From Subtercola boreus (GTDB lineage Bacteria > Actinomycetota > Actinomycetes > Actinomycetales > Microbacteriaceae), in assembly GCF_003399635.1 (NCBI RefSeq), contig NZ_NBXB01000004.1, positions 1 to 61,918 on the forward strand: a DNA stretch of 61,918 bases. Direction: 5' to 3'. Position 1 is the stretch's first letter. Each line of letters opens with the position of its first letter. Of this stretch, positions 25,975-34,334 are shown piece by piece. Position numbers and translations under genes: made by a program. The notes below the pieces were generated by a model. That model was not told where the DNA came from and did no database searches. It saw only the letters and a program-made list of their open reading frames with translations.

Positions 25975-26816
25975 ACCGCCTCCGGATCAGGCACGTCACC
26001 GGTTACCGCTACGAAGGCGAGGTGGGGGCGTCGTACAACGAGGCGAGGATGCTCCCCGTGTCGTCCGACGGACAGTTCGTCTTGTTCTCCCAGCTCGACA
26101 TCTCGCCGCTGTCGTCGAACCACACCTATCTCGACTACTGGGGTACCCGGGTGTCGTCGTTCGAGGTGCTGACGCCGCACAAGGAGCTCTCCCTCACGGC
26201 GAACTCGTTGATCGAGGTGCGCCCCCGCGTGCATCCACCGCACCAGCTCGGCTGGGAGGCGTTGCACGAGGCCGCCGCGCGGGTGACGTCGACCATCGAA
26301 CAGGTGAAGCAGACCAAGCTCACCGACCCGCCGGCGGAGGTCGCCGCGCTGGCCCGCACCATCGCCGCGTCGCATGACAACGTCTGTGACGCAGCTCTTG
26401 CCATCTGTGCCGAGATCGGCAATCAGGTCGAGTACATGACCGGGGTGACGGGCGTGCACACGAACGCGCGGGAAGCCTGGGTCGAGAAGAAGGGCGTCTG
26501 CCAGGACATTACGCACATCGCCCTCGGGGCGTTGCGATCGGTGGGGATCCCGGCGCGGTACGTCTCGGGGTACCTGCACCCGAAGCCGTCGGCCGGGGTC
26601 GGCGAGACGGTGACGGGGGAGTCGCACGCCTGGGTCGAATGGTTCTGCGGCGACTGGCGGGGCTTCGACCCGACGAACTCGATCGACATCGGCGACCGGC
26701 ACGTGACCGTCGGGCGCGGGCGCGACTACAACGACGTGGCGCCGCTCCGCGGGGTGTACGCCGGCCCGTTCGGCTCGCGCCTCTTCGTGAAGGTGGAGAT
26801 CACGCGCGAGGCCTGA
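25971..26816 (+). CDS. Transglutaminase-like cysteine protease/transferase
   Basis: A 281-residue protein with an amino-terminal beta domain (LRIRHVTGYRYEGEVGASYNEARMLP) and a papain-like transglutaminase core. The triad is visible: Cys in EKKGVCQDITHIALGALRSVGIPARYVSGYL, His in GESHAWVEWF and Asp in GFDPTN. No signal peptide is evident, so it should be cytoplasmic like its partners. The start overlaps the alpha-E stop (ATGA). It may cleave or transfer the amide product of the ATP-grasp ligase. Confidence 0.9.
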   Translation: MNRLRIRHVTGYRYEGEVGASYNEARMLPVSSDGQFVLFSQLDISPLSSNHTYLDYWGTRVSSFEVLTPHKELSLTANSLIEVRPRVHPPHQLGWEALHEAAARVTSTIEQVKQTKLTDPPAEVAALARTIAASHDNVCDAALAICAEIGNQVEYMTGVTGVHTNAREAWVEKKGVCQDITHIALGALRSVGIPARYVSGYLHPKPSAGVGETVTGESHAWVEWFCGDWRGFDPTNSIDIGDRHVTVGRGRDYNDVAPLRGVYAGPFGSRLFVKVEITREA

Positions 26817-26830
26817 CCCTGGGCGGCGTG

Positions 26831-26900
26831 CCCCGCGCACCCCGCCCCGCGCACCCCGCCCCGCGCACCCCGCCCCGCGCACCCCGCCCCGCGCACCCCG
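26831..26900 (+). repeat. 14-bp tandem repeat, five perfect copies
   Basis: CCCCGCGCACCCCG is repeated five times directly after the transglutaminase stop, followed by degenerate C-rich units to about 26945. Because the period is not a multiple of three and no gene spans it, it is noncoding. It is not CRISPR-like, as it has no spacers. Confidence 0.9.
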
Positions 26901-26959
26901 CCCCGCCCCGCCCGCGCGTCCCGCGCCGCCCGCGGCCACCTGCCGCCGCCCCGCGCCGG

Positions 26960-27033
26960 GTGCGCAATTCAGGCATATGGCGTCGCCGAGTAGCCCTCGT
27001 GCATGGCGGGCCGCACCTCCTGAATTGGCGCAC
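26960..27033. terminator. Intergenic hairpin with CAATTCAGG arm
   Basis: GTGCGCAATTCAGG (26960-26973) pairs with CCTGAATTGGCGCAC (27019-27033) with one bulged G. The loop is 45 bases. The core CAATTCAGG recurs in the hairpin at 44495-44557. Confidence 0.5.
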
Positions 27034-27050
27034 GCGGTTAGGGTGGGAAC

Positions 27051-27899
27051 GTGCCCCACTTCACCGACGAACACGGCGTTCGCATCACCTACTACCGCTG
27101 GCTGGTCGAGAACCCGCGGGGTGTTGTGCAGATCTCTCACGGGCTCGGGGAGTACGCCGGCCGGTACGTCGAGCTCGCGGGCGAGCTGAACGCGGCGGGC
27201 TACTCCGTCTACGCGAACGACCATCGCGGTCACGGCCAGACCGGCCTCGACCAGCACCACGGCGACCGCACCCAGTTCGGGCGTCTCGGCCCCGGCGGGC
27301 TGCGGGCGACATTTGCGGGCATCCGCCAGTTCACCGCCCTCATCGCGGGCAAGAACCCCGGACTGCCGCTGTTCCTGCTCGCCCAGAGCTGGGGCTCGCT
27401 GATGGCACAGATCATCGTCAACGGTTCGTCGCGCCCCTACGCCGGTCTCGTGTTGGTCGGCTCGGCGTACCGGATGCCCGGATCCATGGATGGCGGAGAC
27501 CTCAGCCGCCGCCACCGCCCACCCGGCGGCGGCCACGGGTACGAATGGCTGAGCCGCGACGTGGCCGTGCAGACGGCAGCCGCGGCCGACGAGTTCATGT
27601 TCGAAGCGAAGGTTCTGAAGCTGTTCGGGTTGGCAGACGGGCTCCGCCTCTTCGGCCGCCCGGCGCGGCACTTCGACAGCGACCTCCCGGTGCTCATCCT
27701 GTCGGGAACCGACGACATCCTCGGCGGGGAGAAGAGCGCCCAGAAGCTCGCCTCGGCCTACCGGCGCGGCGGTCTCACCGACGTGACGGTGCACCTGTAC
27801 CCGGATGCCCGCCACGAGGTGCTGCGGGAGACCAACCGCGCCGAGGTCGTCGCCGACCTCTCCGCCTGGCTCGCCTCCCACGCCCCACTCCCGGCCTGA
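27051..27899 (+). CDS. Alpha/beta hydrolase, monoacylglycerol lipase-like
   Basis: A 282-residue serine hydrolase with the oxyanion segment ISHGLGEYAGRY, DHRGHGQT and the nucleophile elbow LLAQSWGSLMA (Ser113). The usual Gly-X-Ser-X-Gly is changed at the first position (Ala). Asp in SGTDDILGG near residue 223 and His in ARHEVLRE near 253 complete the triad. It probably cleaves monoacylglycerols or other small esters in the cytoplasm. GTG at 27051 follows GGGTGGGAAC. It is not obviously linked to its neighbours, being flanked by hairpins on both sides. Confidence 0.85.
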   Translation: MPHFTDEHGVRITYYRWLVENPRGVVQISHGLGEYAGRYVELAGELNAAGYSVYANDHRGHGQTGLDQHHGDRTQFGRLGPGGLRATFAGIRQFTALIAGKNPGLPLFLLAQSWGSLMAQIIVNGSSRPYAGLVLVGSAYRMPGSMDGGDLSRRHRPPGGGHGYEWLSRDVAVQTAAAADEFMFEAKVLKLFGLADGLRLFGRPARHFDSDLPVLILSGTDDILGGEKSAQKLASAYRRGGLTDVTVHLYPDARHEVLRETNRAEVVADLSAWLASHAPLPA

Positions 27900-28002
27900 C
27901 CCCCGCCCCGCCCGCCACCCCCGCCCGCCACCCCCACCCCACCTCACCGCACACGTCCCCACCCTCTCCACGTCCCCCACCCTCCCCACCACGCAATCGA
28001 AT

Positions 28003-28049
28003 CACCGAAAACTGTCGCTCAGACGCGCGCATACCGACAGTTTTCGGTG
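28003..28049. terminator. Perfect 15-bp stem hairpin
   Basis: CACCGAAAACTGTCG (28003-28017) and CGACAGTTTTCGGTG (28035-28049) pair perfectly around a 17-base loop, about 100 bases after the hydrolase stop. A terminator is the simplest reading, though the low GC of the stem is unusual. Confidence 0.6.
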
Positions 28050-28096
28050 TCTCGGCAAGGGCTGGCGGGCGGAGGCACGAGGTTTACGATGAAGCT

Positions 28097-29146
28097 ATGC
28101 ATGGTGAATACAAGGTTCCGGGCGGCAAGCTGGTCGTGGTCGACCTCGAGGTGCGGGACGGGGTGTTCGCCGATTTCCGGCTGGCGGGCGACTTCTTCCT
28201 CGAGCCCGACAGCGCGCTGGATGACATCAACCGCGCCGTGAACGGGCTCTCCGCCGACAGCGAGGCCTCTGCGATCGCCGCCGCGATCAAGGCGGCCCTC
28301 TCCAAGGACGTGACGATGCTCGGCTTCAGCGCCGAGGGCGTTGCCGTGGCGATCCGCCGCTCACTTGCCAAGGCGACGAGCTGGCGCGATTACGACTGGC
28401 AGGTGATCCACTCGAAGGCCGTACCGCCCGTGATGCAGATGGCACTCGACGAGGTGTTGGCCGTCGAAGTGGGCGAGGGGCGTCGGGCGCCGACGCTGCG
28501 CATCTGGGAGTGGGATTCGCCTGCCGTCGTCATCGGCAGCTTCCAATCGCTGAAGAACGAGGTCGACCCCGAGAATGCGGCGAAGTTCGGCTTCGACGTG
28601 GTGCGCCGGGTCAGCGGCGGCGGGGCCATGTTCATGGAGGCCGGATCGGTCGTCACCTATTCGATCTATGCCCCGGCCGATCTCGTGCAGGGCCTCAGCT
28701 TCGCGGATTCCTACGCGTTCCTCGACGAATGGGTGCTGATTGCCCTCAAATCGCTCGGAATCGACGCCAGTTACGTTCCCCTCAACGACATCTCGAGCCC
28801 CAGCGGCAAGATCGGCGGGGCCGCCCAGAAGCGCCTCGGCAACGGCGCGGTGTTGCATCACGTGACCATGAGCTACGACATCGACGGCGAGAAGATGGTG
28901 CAGGTTCTGCGCATCGGTCGCGAGAAGATGAGCGACAAGGGCACGAAGTCCGCTGCGAAGCGCGTCGATCCGTTGCGCAGCCAGACGGGTCTCTCCCGCG
29001 AGGAGATCATCGATCGGATGATCGACACCTTCACCTCGCTCTACGGCGCCACCACCGGTGATGTCACCGACGACGAATACGCCCAGGCAGCCGCACTGGT
29101 CGAGACGAAGTTCGGCACCCGCGAGTGGATCGAGCGCGTTCCCTGA
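28097..29146 (+). CDS. Lipoate--protein ligase family protein
   Basis: A 349-residue protein. Residues 1-90 resemble the LplA accessory domain (GGKLVVVDLEVRDGVFADFRLAGDFFLEPD, ALDDINRAVNGL), here placed amino-terminally. Residues about 100-349 form the biotin/lipoate ligase fold: LRIWEWDSPAVVIGSFQ, VVRRVSGGGAMFMEAGSVVTYS and DISSPSGKIGGAAQKR with the lysine that contacts lipoyl-AMP. It should attach lipoate or octanoate to E2/GcvH domains. The ATG at 28097 gives the expected MHGEYKVPGGKLV start; the ribosome binding site is weak. Confidence 0.85.
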   Translation: MHGEYKVPGGKLVVVDLEVRDGVFADFRLAGDFFLEPDSALDDINRAVNGLSADSEASAIAAAIKAALSKDVTMLGFSAEGVAVAIRRSLAKATSWRDYDWQVIHSKAVPPVMQMALDEVLAVEVGEGRRAPTLRIWEWDSPAVVIGSFQSLKNEVDPENAAKFGFDVVRRVSGGGAMFMEAGSVVTYSIYAPADLVQGLSFADSYAFLDEWVLIALKSLGIDASYVPLNDISSPSGKIGGAAQKRLGNGAVLHHVTMSYDIDGEKMVQVLRIGREKMSDKGTKSAAKRVDPLRSQTGLSREEIIDRMIDTFTSLYGATTGDVTDDEYAQAAALVETKFGTREWIERVP

Positions 29147-29174
29147 TCGACCGGTGAAAGAGTCGGGCCGAAGC

Positions 29175-29462
29175 TCAGCCGCGCTCGACCAGCTCGTAGT
29201 ACTCCGGATGCCCGTCGATCCAGCCCGCGACGAACGGGCATTCGGGAACGACTTTCAGCCCGGTGTTGATGCGCACGTCATCCAGGGCGCCCTTCACGAG
29301 GTTGCCACCGAGCCCGCTCTTCCGGCGGGACGGATCCACCTCTGTGTGGGTGAACACGATGGCGTCACCCACCGTGCGGTAGTCGGCGAGCCCGGCCTCC
29401 CGGTCGTCGACAACGAGAACGTAGCGATGGTGGTCAGCTTCGTGACGGATCAGAGTGCTCAT
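29175..29462 (-). CDS. Small GNAT-like N-acetyltransferase
   Basis: A 95-residue protein of the short YjdJ/NATD1-like acetyltransferase group. It includes YVLVVDDREAGLADYRTVGDAIVFTHTEVDPSRRKSGLGGNLVKGALDDVR, with the acetyl-CoA pyrophosphate loop RRKSGLGGNLV, then PECPFVAGWIDGHPEYYELV. The target is unknown. The start at 29462 gives the family-length product; an upstream methionine at 29486 would add eight residues. The gene is divergent from the DNA methyltransferase gene. Confidence 0.85.
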   Translation of the reverse strand: MSTLIRHEADHHRYVLVVDDREAGLADYRTVGDAIVFTHTEVDPSRRKSGLGGNLVKGALDDVRINTGLKVVPECPFVAGWIDGHPEYYELVERG

Positions 29463-29542
29463 TGACCTCGACAGTACGCCGGGCATCCGGCGACTGCGAG
29501 TTGCCGCTCCGGGGGTGGCGCGAGGACTGCCACAATGAGAAC

Positions 29543-30409
29543 ATGCCCACCCCGCCCCGCGAGAATCCGATGCCGGCGGGGGCGGACGGCCGTGTCATCC
29601 AGGCCGACAACCTCGACGTGCTCCCCACTCTCGAGAGCGGATCCGTCACTCTGATCTACCTCGATCCGCCGTTCAACACCGGTCGCGTGCAGCGCCGCCA
29701 GGGCACGACCGCCGTGCGTGCGGAGGCCGGAACCGGATCCATCACCGGCTTCAAGGGCAACAGTTACGACCGCATCAAGGGCGACCTGCTGCGCTACGAC
29801 GACGCCTTCGAGAACTACTGGGAGTTCCTCGAACCCCGCCTTCTGGAAGCCTGGCGCCTGCTCGCCGACGACGGAACGCTCTACCTGCACCTCGACTACC
29901 GGGAGGCGCACTACGCCAAAGTGCTGCTGGATGCGCTCTTCGGGCGGGAGAGTTTTCTGAACGAGATCATCTGGGCGTACGACTACGGCGCCAAGGCGAA
30001 GACACGCTGGCCGACGAAGCACGACACGATTCTCGTCTACGTGAAGAACCCGCAGGGCTACTACTTCGACTCCGAGACGGTCGATCGGGAGCCCTACATG
30101 GCGCCCGGTCTCGTGACGCCGGAGCGGGCGGCTCGCGGCAAGCTCCCGACCGACGTCTGGTGGCACACGATCGTGTCGCCGACCGGCCGCGAGAAGACCG
30201 GCTACCCGACGCAAAAACCGGAAGGGGTGCTGCGGCGCATCGTGCAGGCGTCATCGCGGGAAGGCGACCTCGTGCTCGATTTCTTTGCGGGCAGCGGAAC
30301 GACGGGCGCGGTGGCGTCGGCGCTCGGGCGCCGGTTCCTTCTGATCGACCAGAACCCCGAGGCGATCGCCGTCATGCAGAAACGCCTGCCTGCTGCGACC
30401 TTCGAGTAG
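29543..30409 (+). CDS. Site-specific DNA methyltransferase (N4/N6 type, orphan)
   Basis: A 288-residue amino-methyltransferase. The catalytic motif IV DPPF lies at residues 41-44 (LIYLDPPFNTG), followed by a target-recognition region, and the S-adenosylmethionine motif DFFAGSGTTGAVA lies near residue 250. Motif IV before motif I is the beta-class order of the N6-adenine/N4-cytosine family (Pfam N6_N4_Mtase). No restriction endonuclease or other modification gene lies nearby, so it is probably an orphan with an epigenetic or protective role. The ATG at 29543 is preferred; upstream in-frame sequence looks noncoding. Confidence 0.9.
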   Translation: MPTPPRENPMPAGADGRVIQADNLDVLPTLESGSVTLIYLDPPFNTGRVQRRQGTTAVRAEAGTGSITGFKGNSYDRIKGDLLRYDDAFENYWEFLEPRLLEAWRLLADDGTLYLHLDYREAHYAKVLLDALFGRESFLNEIIWAYDYGAKAKTRWPTKHDTILVYVKNPQGYYFDSETVDREPYMAPGLVTPERAARGKLPTDVWWHTIVSPTGREKTGYPTQKPEGVLRRIVQASSREGDLVLDFFAGSGTTGAVASALGRRFLLIDQNPEAIAVMQKRLPAATFE

Positions 30410-30458
30410 ATCGCTGCAGGCAGGCGCCTGGGGGTGCGGGCAGAGAGACGCGGGCGCG

Positions 30459-32288
30459 TCAGGCCCCGTGCCTGGGCTGGTGGGCGGCTCCGGATGCCGG
30501 TTCCACCGGTCCCCGGTCGCTTTCGTCGCTCGTGCCGGGCTCGACCATCGCGCCCGTCGCGTTCGCGGCAGAGAGCGCTTCGGCGGCCAAAGCGCCTTCC
30601 GCGGCATCCAGATCGCTCGCCTCCTGCATGGCCGACTTCTGCCGGAGCGGAGGTGCCTTCAGGAACAGGGCCAGCACGAACGCCACGGTGACGACGGCCA
30701 TGGTGATCCAGAACACGGAGGCGATCGCGTAGGAGAACCCACTGAGGAATGGGAAGGCCAGGCGCGGGTCGATCACGTTGAGAAACGAGGTGTCGCCGTT
30801 CAGGGCGTTGCTGATCGCCGTGAAGTCCTGCGTCTGGATCCAGCCGAGGATCTGCGTGTTCGCCGAGTTGCCGACGACGGATGGGTCCTGCGCCGCCGCA
30901 GCGATCCCGGCCTGCGTCGAGGGCAGGGCGAATGCATCCGTGACGGTCTGCGGCAGGCGCGTGAAGATGAACGAGAAGACGACGGCGGTGCCCAGCGTTC
31001 CACCGATCTGGCGGAAGAACGTCGACGCACTCGTCGCCACGCCGATGTCGCGCGGACCGACCGAGTTCTGCGAGGCGATGGTGAGCGTCTGCATCATCTG
31101 GCCGAGCCCGAGGCCGACGATGAACATGCTGATCATCACGTACCAGAGCTGGGTGTCGACCCGGAGGAACGTCAGGAGGAAGAATCCGATGGCCATCAGC
31201 GCGGTGCCGATCACGGGGAACTTCTTGTACCGTCCGGTGCGGGCGATGAGTTGGCCGCTGACGATGGATGCCGTCATCAGGCCGAGGATCATCGGCAGCA
31301 TCAAAAAGCCCGACTCCGTGGGCGTCGCGCCCTTCACCAGTTGCAGGTAGAGCGGCAGCGTGAGCAGAGCGCCGAACATCCCGAACCCGACGAGCACACC
31401 CAGAACGGTCGCCACCGAGAAGGTGGAGGAGCGGAACAGCTTCAGCGGGATCAGGGCGTCATCGCCCATCCTGCGCTCGACGAACAGGAACGCGGCGATG
31501 CCGACGGCCGACAGGATGTAGCAGAGCCACGCTCCACCCGATCCCCAGCCCCATTCGCGACCCTGTTCGGCGATCAGCAGCAACGGAACGAGCGCGAGGA
31601 TGACCGTGGCAGCGCCCCACCAGTCGATGCGCACGCCCGGGCGCTTGGTGAACGGCAGGTGCAGGAATCGCAGCACGACGCCGAGAGCGACGATGCCGAT
31701 CGGGATGTTGATCAGGAACACCCAGCGCCAGCCGGTGATGAAGACGATCTCGGGGGCGCCGGAGAGCAGGCCGCCGAGGAGCGGCCCGATCACGCTGGCG
31801 ATACCGAAGGTGGCCAGGAAGTAGCCCTGGTACTTGGCGCGCTCGCGGGGAGCGAGCATGTCGCCCATGATTGCGAGCGGGAGGGCCATCAGACCACCGG
31901 CGCCGAGGCCCTGGATGCCGCGGAAGATGGCGAGCTCGTACATCGAGGTCGACAGGCCCGAGAGCAACGATCCGACCAGGAAGATGCTGATCGCGATGAT
32001 GAACAGCGGACGGCGGCCGAAGATATCGGAGAGCTTTCCGTAGATCGGCGTGCTGATCGTCGACAGGATCAGGTAGGCGGTCGTCACCCACGCCTGCAGG
32101 GCGAGCCCGTCGAGGTCGTCGGCGATCGTGCGCATCGAGGTGCCGACGATCGTCTGGTCGAGGGCCGACAGGAACATCCCTGCCATCAGGGCGAAAATGA
32201 TGACCAGGATCTGGCGGTGGGTCATCACGCCGCCGGCGTCCTTGATCGACTGGGCCCGGGCCTGGCCTGAAGTGGTTGTGCGTGACAT
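30459..32288 (-). CDS. DHA2-family multidrug MFS exporter (14 TM)
   Basis: A 609-residue drug:H+ antiporter of the EmrB/QacA type. Helix 1 motif MFLSALDQTIVGTSMRTIADDL, motif A GKLSDIFGRRPLF and motif C-like GVASVIGPLLGGLLS-type sequence (IASVIGPLLGGLL) are clear, and about 14 hydrophobic segments follow. The acidic Ala-rich cytoplasmic tail of about 60 residues is variable. AGGA five bases before the ATG at 32288 supports the start. Upstream are a promoter and two palindromes (32325-32392), suggesting induction through a TetR- or MarR-type repressor that is not encoded next to it. Confidence 0.9.
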   Translation of the reverse strand: MSRTTTSGQARAQSIKDAGGVMTHRQILVIIFALMAGMFLSALDQTIVGTSMRTIADDLDGLALQAWVTTAYLILSTISTPIYGKLSDIFGRRPLFIIAISIFLVGSLLSGLSTSMYELAIFRGIQGLGAGGLMALPLAIMGDMLAPRERAKYQGYFLATFGIASVIGPLLGGLLSGAPEIVFITGWRWVFLINIPIGIVALGVVLRFLHLPFTKRPGVRIDWWGAATVILALVPLLLIAEQGREWGWGSGGAWLCYILSAVGIAAFLFVERRMGDDALIPLKLFRSSTFSVATVLGVLVGFGMFGALLTLPLYLQLVKGATPTESGFLMLPMILGLMTASIVSGQLIARTGRYKKFPVIGTALMAIGFFLLTFLRVDTQLWYVMISMFIVGLGLGQMMQTLTIASQNSVGPRDIGVATSASTFFRQIGGTLGTAVVFSFIFTRLPQTVTDAFALPSTQAGIAAAAQDPSVVGNSANTQILGWIQTQDFTAISNALNGDTSFLNVIDPRLAFPFLSGFSYAIASVFWITMAVVTVAFVLALFLKAPPLRQKSAMQEASDLDAAEGALAAEALSAANATGAMVEPGTSDESDRGPVEPASGAAHQPRHGA

Positions 32289-32324
32289 GGATGTCCTGAT
32301 CTGAAAAAGTTTGCGGAGACTGCA

Positions 32325-32392
32325 AAGTTACACCCGACGTAACTTCCTTGCAAGATGGCAAGCTTTGACCCCAGTAGGGCTTGCAATTGCAA
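32325..32392 (-). promoter_or_regulatory. Promoter and operators of the DHA2 exporter gene
   Basis: On the minus strand TTGCAA, a 17-base spacer and TAACTT form a promoter. Its -10 region lies in the perfect inverted repeat AAGTTAC-N7-GTAACTT (32325-32345). A second palindrome TTGCAATTGCAA is at 32381-32392. The placement suggests repression by a dimeric regulator. Confidence 0.6.
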
Positions 32393-32432
32393 CCCGGAGG
32401 TTATTCATAGATCTGTATGTTGTGGTTAGAGA

Positions 32433-33305
32433 GTGACGATTACTACGCGACGCTCGTTTATTGCTCTGGTGGCCGGATCCGGACTCCTTGCCATCGCCGG
32501 CTGCACCGACAGCAACGCGTTCGGTGAATCGGCCCCCACCGCCTCCGCAGCCGCCGCGCCCACTGTCACCGGGGTGAGCGTCGCGATCGGGTCCCTGACG
32601 GGTGGAACGGCTGTGAGCCTCACCGGGTCGGGACTCGCTGACGTCGTCGTTGTCACCGTGGGCGGCGCTGCCGCGACATCCCTCACCGTCGACGAGGCCG
32701 GTGCGGTCTCGTTCCTGACGCCTGCCGCGGTGGACCACCAGCCGGCGACCGCCGCGATCGCCCTGGCCTTCGCAGACGGAACCAGCCTCGACGCCGGCAC
32801 GCCCTTCTCCTACCAGGCCGTCACGGCTGTCGATCGGCAACTCCAGTACGCCTTCACCTACTGGCAGGACTACAACCTGGCGGAGTGGAGCCGGTTCAGC
32901 GACAACGACTGCGGCAACTTCGTCAACCAGACCCTGCTCGCGCGCGGCTGGCAGCAGAACAGCGACTGGTACAGCGACTACGCCACCACCGGCGACTACA
33001 GCCTGAGCTGGATCCGTGGCAACGAGATGGACGACTACCTCAATTCCCGTGACGACACCACGCGGCTCGACCTGTCGCAGCGGGCCTCGGTGAAGGTGGG
33101 TGACGTCGTGATGTTCGACTGGGATCCCGAGAACGACAACGGCGTGGACCACACCATGCTCGTCTCCCGGGTGGATGTGAACCCCGACGGCACCAACGCC
33201 ATCAAGCTCGTCGGGCACACCCTCGATGCGCAGTACCGCGACTTCGACGGGGCGATCACGGTCGAGAACCCGGGCGGGACCGCCCACTTCTACAGCATCG
33301 CCTGA
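32433..33305 (+). CDS. Tat-exported lipoprotein with IPT and amidase-like domains
   Basis: A 290-residue protein. The start TTRRSFIALVAGSGLLAIAGC combines a twin-arginine motif with a lipobox (LAIAGC, Cys about residue 24), so it should be a Tat-exported, lipid-anchored protein. Residues about 45-125 form an IPT/TIG-like beta domain (PTVTGVSVAIGSLTGGTAVSLTGSGL). Residues about 135-290 match the putative amidase domain (Amidase_6): AFTYWQDYNLAEWSRFSDNDCGNFVNQTLLARGW with Cys-Asn, and VDHTMLVSRV with the histidine. It probably cleaves or remodels peptidoglycan peptides outside the membrane. The GTG start has no strong ribosome binding site. Confidence 0.82.
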   Translation: MTITTRRSFIALVAGSGLLAIAGCTDSNAFGESAPTASAAAAPTVTGVSVAIGSLTGGTAVSLTGSGLADVVVVTVGGAAATSLTVDEAGAVSFLTPAAVDHQPATAAIALAFADGTSLDAGTPFSYQAVTAVDRQLQYAFTYWQDYNLAEWSRFSDNDCGNFVNQTLLARGWQQNSDWYSDYATTGDYSLSWIRGNEMDDYLNSRDDTTRLDLSQRASVKVGDVVMFDWDPENDNGVDHTMLVSRVDVNPDGTNAIKLVGHTLDAQYRDFDGAITVENPGGTAHFYSIA

Positions 33306-33340
33306 GGCGTTTCGCAGGTCTCCACCCCTACACTGGGCGG

Positions 33341-34321
33341 GTGTCCGATGCCGTTCCACCCGATCGCCGACCTCGCGGGGCCGAAGGTCGTGCGAGGTCC
33401 ACGCTCTCCCGCGAGACGCCGCAGGCTCCGGATGACCGGCGGCGGCAACTGCGGAGGCGACGCATCATCGCAGCAGCGCTGATCCTCGTCGTGATCGCGG
33501 CCTTCGTGGCGGGAACCGTGGTTGCGCTGAACGCTGTCGCGCACCAGTTCCAGGCGGGTGCGGCAGCGGCTGCCCTGCCCGGCAGCACGGCTTCGCCCTC
33601 CGCATCCGTGCCCGCCTCCTCGACGCCATCCGTCCCGCCCTCGCCGAGCGCCTCGGCGGTTCCGGCAGCGCCGCCGGCGCCACCCGTACCGCCAGCGTTC
33701 GACAAGACGGCCCATTCGATCGACGACCCGAACAGCATTTGGGTCGTCGTGAACAAGCAGCGCCCTGTCGCCGACGGCGCGAACTTCGTTCCCCCGAACC
33801 TCGTCGATCTGCCGAGCGACATGCCCGATCCGCTCGGGTACATGCTGCGCTCCGACGCCGCTGACGCCCTGCATTCGATGTTCGCCGCGGACAAAGCCGA
33901 GGTGGGAACGCAGTTGATCGCCCAGAGCGGTTACCGCGACTACGGCGTACAGGTGCGGGCGTATCAGCACTACAAGGACGCCCTCGGCGTCGCTGGCGCT
34001 GACAAGACCAGTGCGCGTCCCGGTTTCAGCGAGCACCAGACCGGACTCGCCATGGACATCATGGACACCTCGAGTGGCTGCGACCTCGAGACCCCCTGCT
34101 TCGGCAGCGCGCCGTCAGGCGTGTGGCTCGCCGCCAACGCCTACCGGTTCGGCTTCATCCTGCGTTACCCCGCCGACAAGACCGCCGTGACGGGCTACGA
34201 GTACGAGCCCTGGCATTTCCGCTTCGTCGGAGTCGCCCTGGCCACCGAGATGCACAATACCGGCGTCGAGACCCTCGAGGAGTTCTTCGGCCTGCCTGCA
34301 GCCCCCGACTACGCGGGCTGA
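33341..34321 (+). CDS. M15-family D-alanyl-D-alanine carboxypeptidase (VanY-like)
   Basis: A 326-residue protein with a cytoplasmic Arg-rich start, one membrane helix (RIIAAALILVVIAAFVAGTVVAL, about 40-62), a Pro/Ala/Ser-rich linker and an extracellular peptidase domain. The zinc site is visible as SEHQTGLAMD near residue 230 (His and Asp ligands) and EPWHFR near the end (His ligand). It should trim the terminal D-alanine from peptidoglycan stem peptides. It starts 35 bases after the lipoprotein amidase gene on the same strand, so the two may form a small cell-wall operon. Confidence 0.88.
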   Translation: MSDAVPPDRRPRGAEGRARSTLSRETPQAPDDRRRQLRRRRIIAAALILVVIAAFVAGTVVALNAVAHQFQAGAAAAALPGSTASPSASVPASSTPSVPPSPSASAVPAAPPAPPVPPAFDKTAHSIDDPNSIWVVVNKQRPVADGANFVPPNLVDLPSDMPDPLGYMLRSDAADALHSMFAADKAEVGTQLIAQSGYRDYGVQVRAYQHYKDALGVAGADKTSARPGFSEHQTGLAMDIMDTSSGCDLETPCFGSAPSGVWLAANAYRFGFILRYPADKTAVTGYEYEPWHFRFVGVALATEMHNTGVETLEEFFGLPAAPDYAG

Positions 34322-34334
34322 CCTGCCGGAAGGG

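Noticed and set aside
26831-26900. CRISPR-like array
   Set aside because: Repeats are contiguous with no spacers and only 14 bp long; no cas genes are present.
25716-27992. 758-residue minus-strand frame opposite the alpha-E/transglutaminase genes
   Set aside because: No domain matches; three real genes lie on the other strand.
30468-32270. 600-residue plus-strand frame opposite the drug exporter
   Set aside because: Charged low-complexity shadow of a well-supported transporter.
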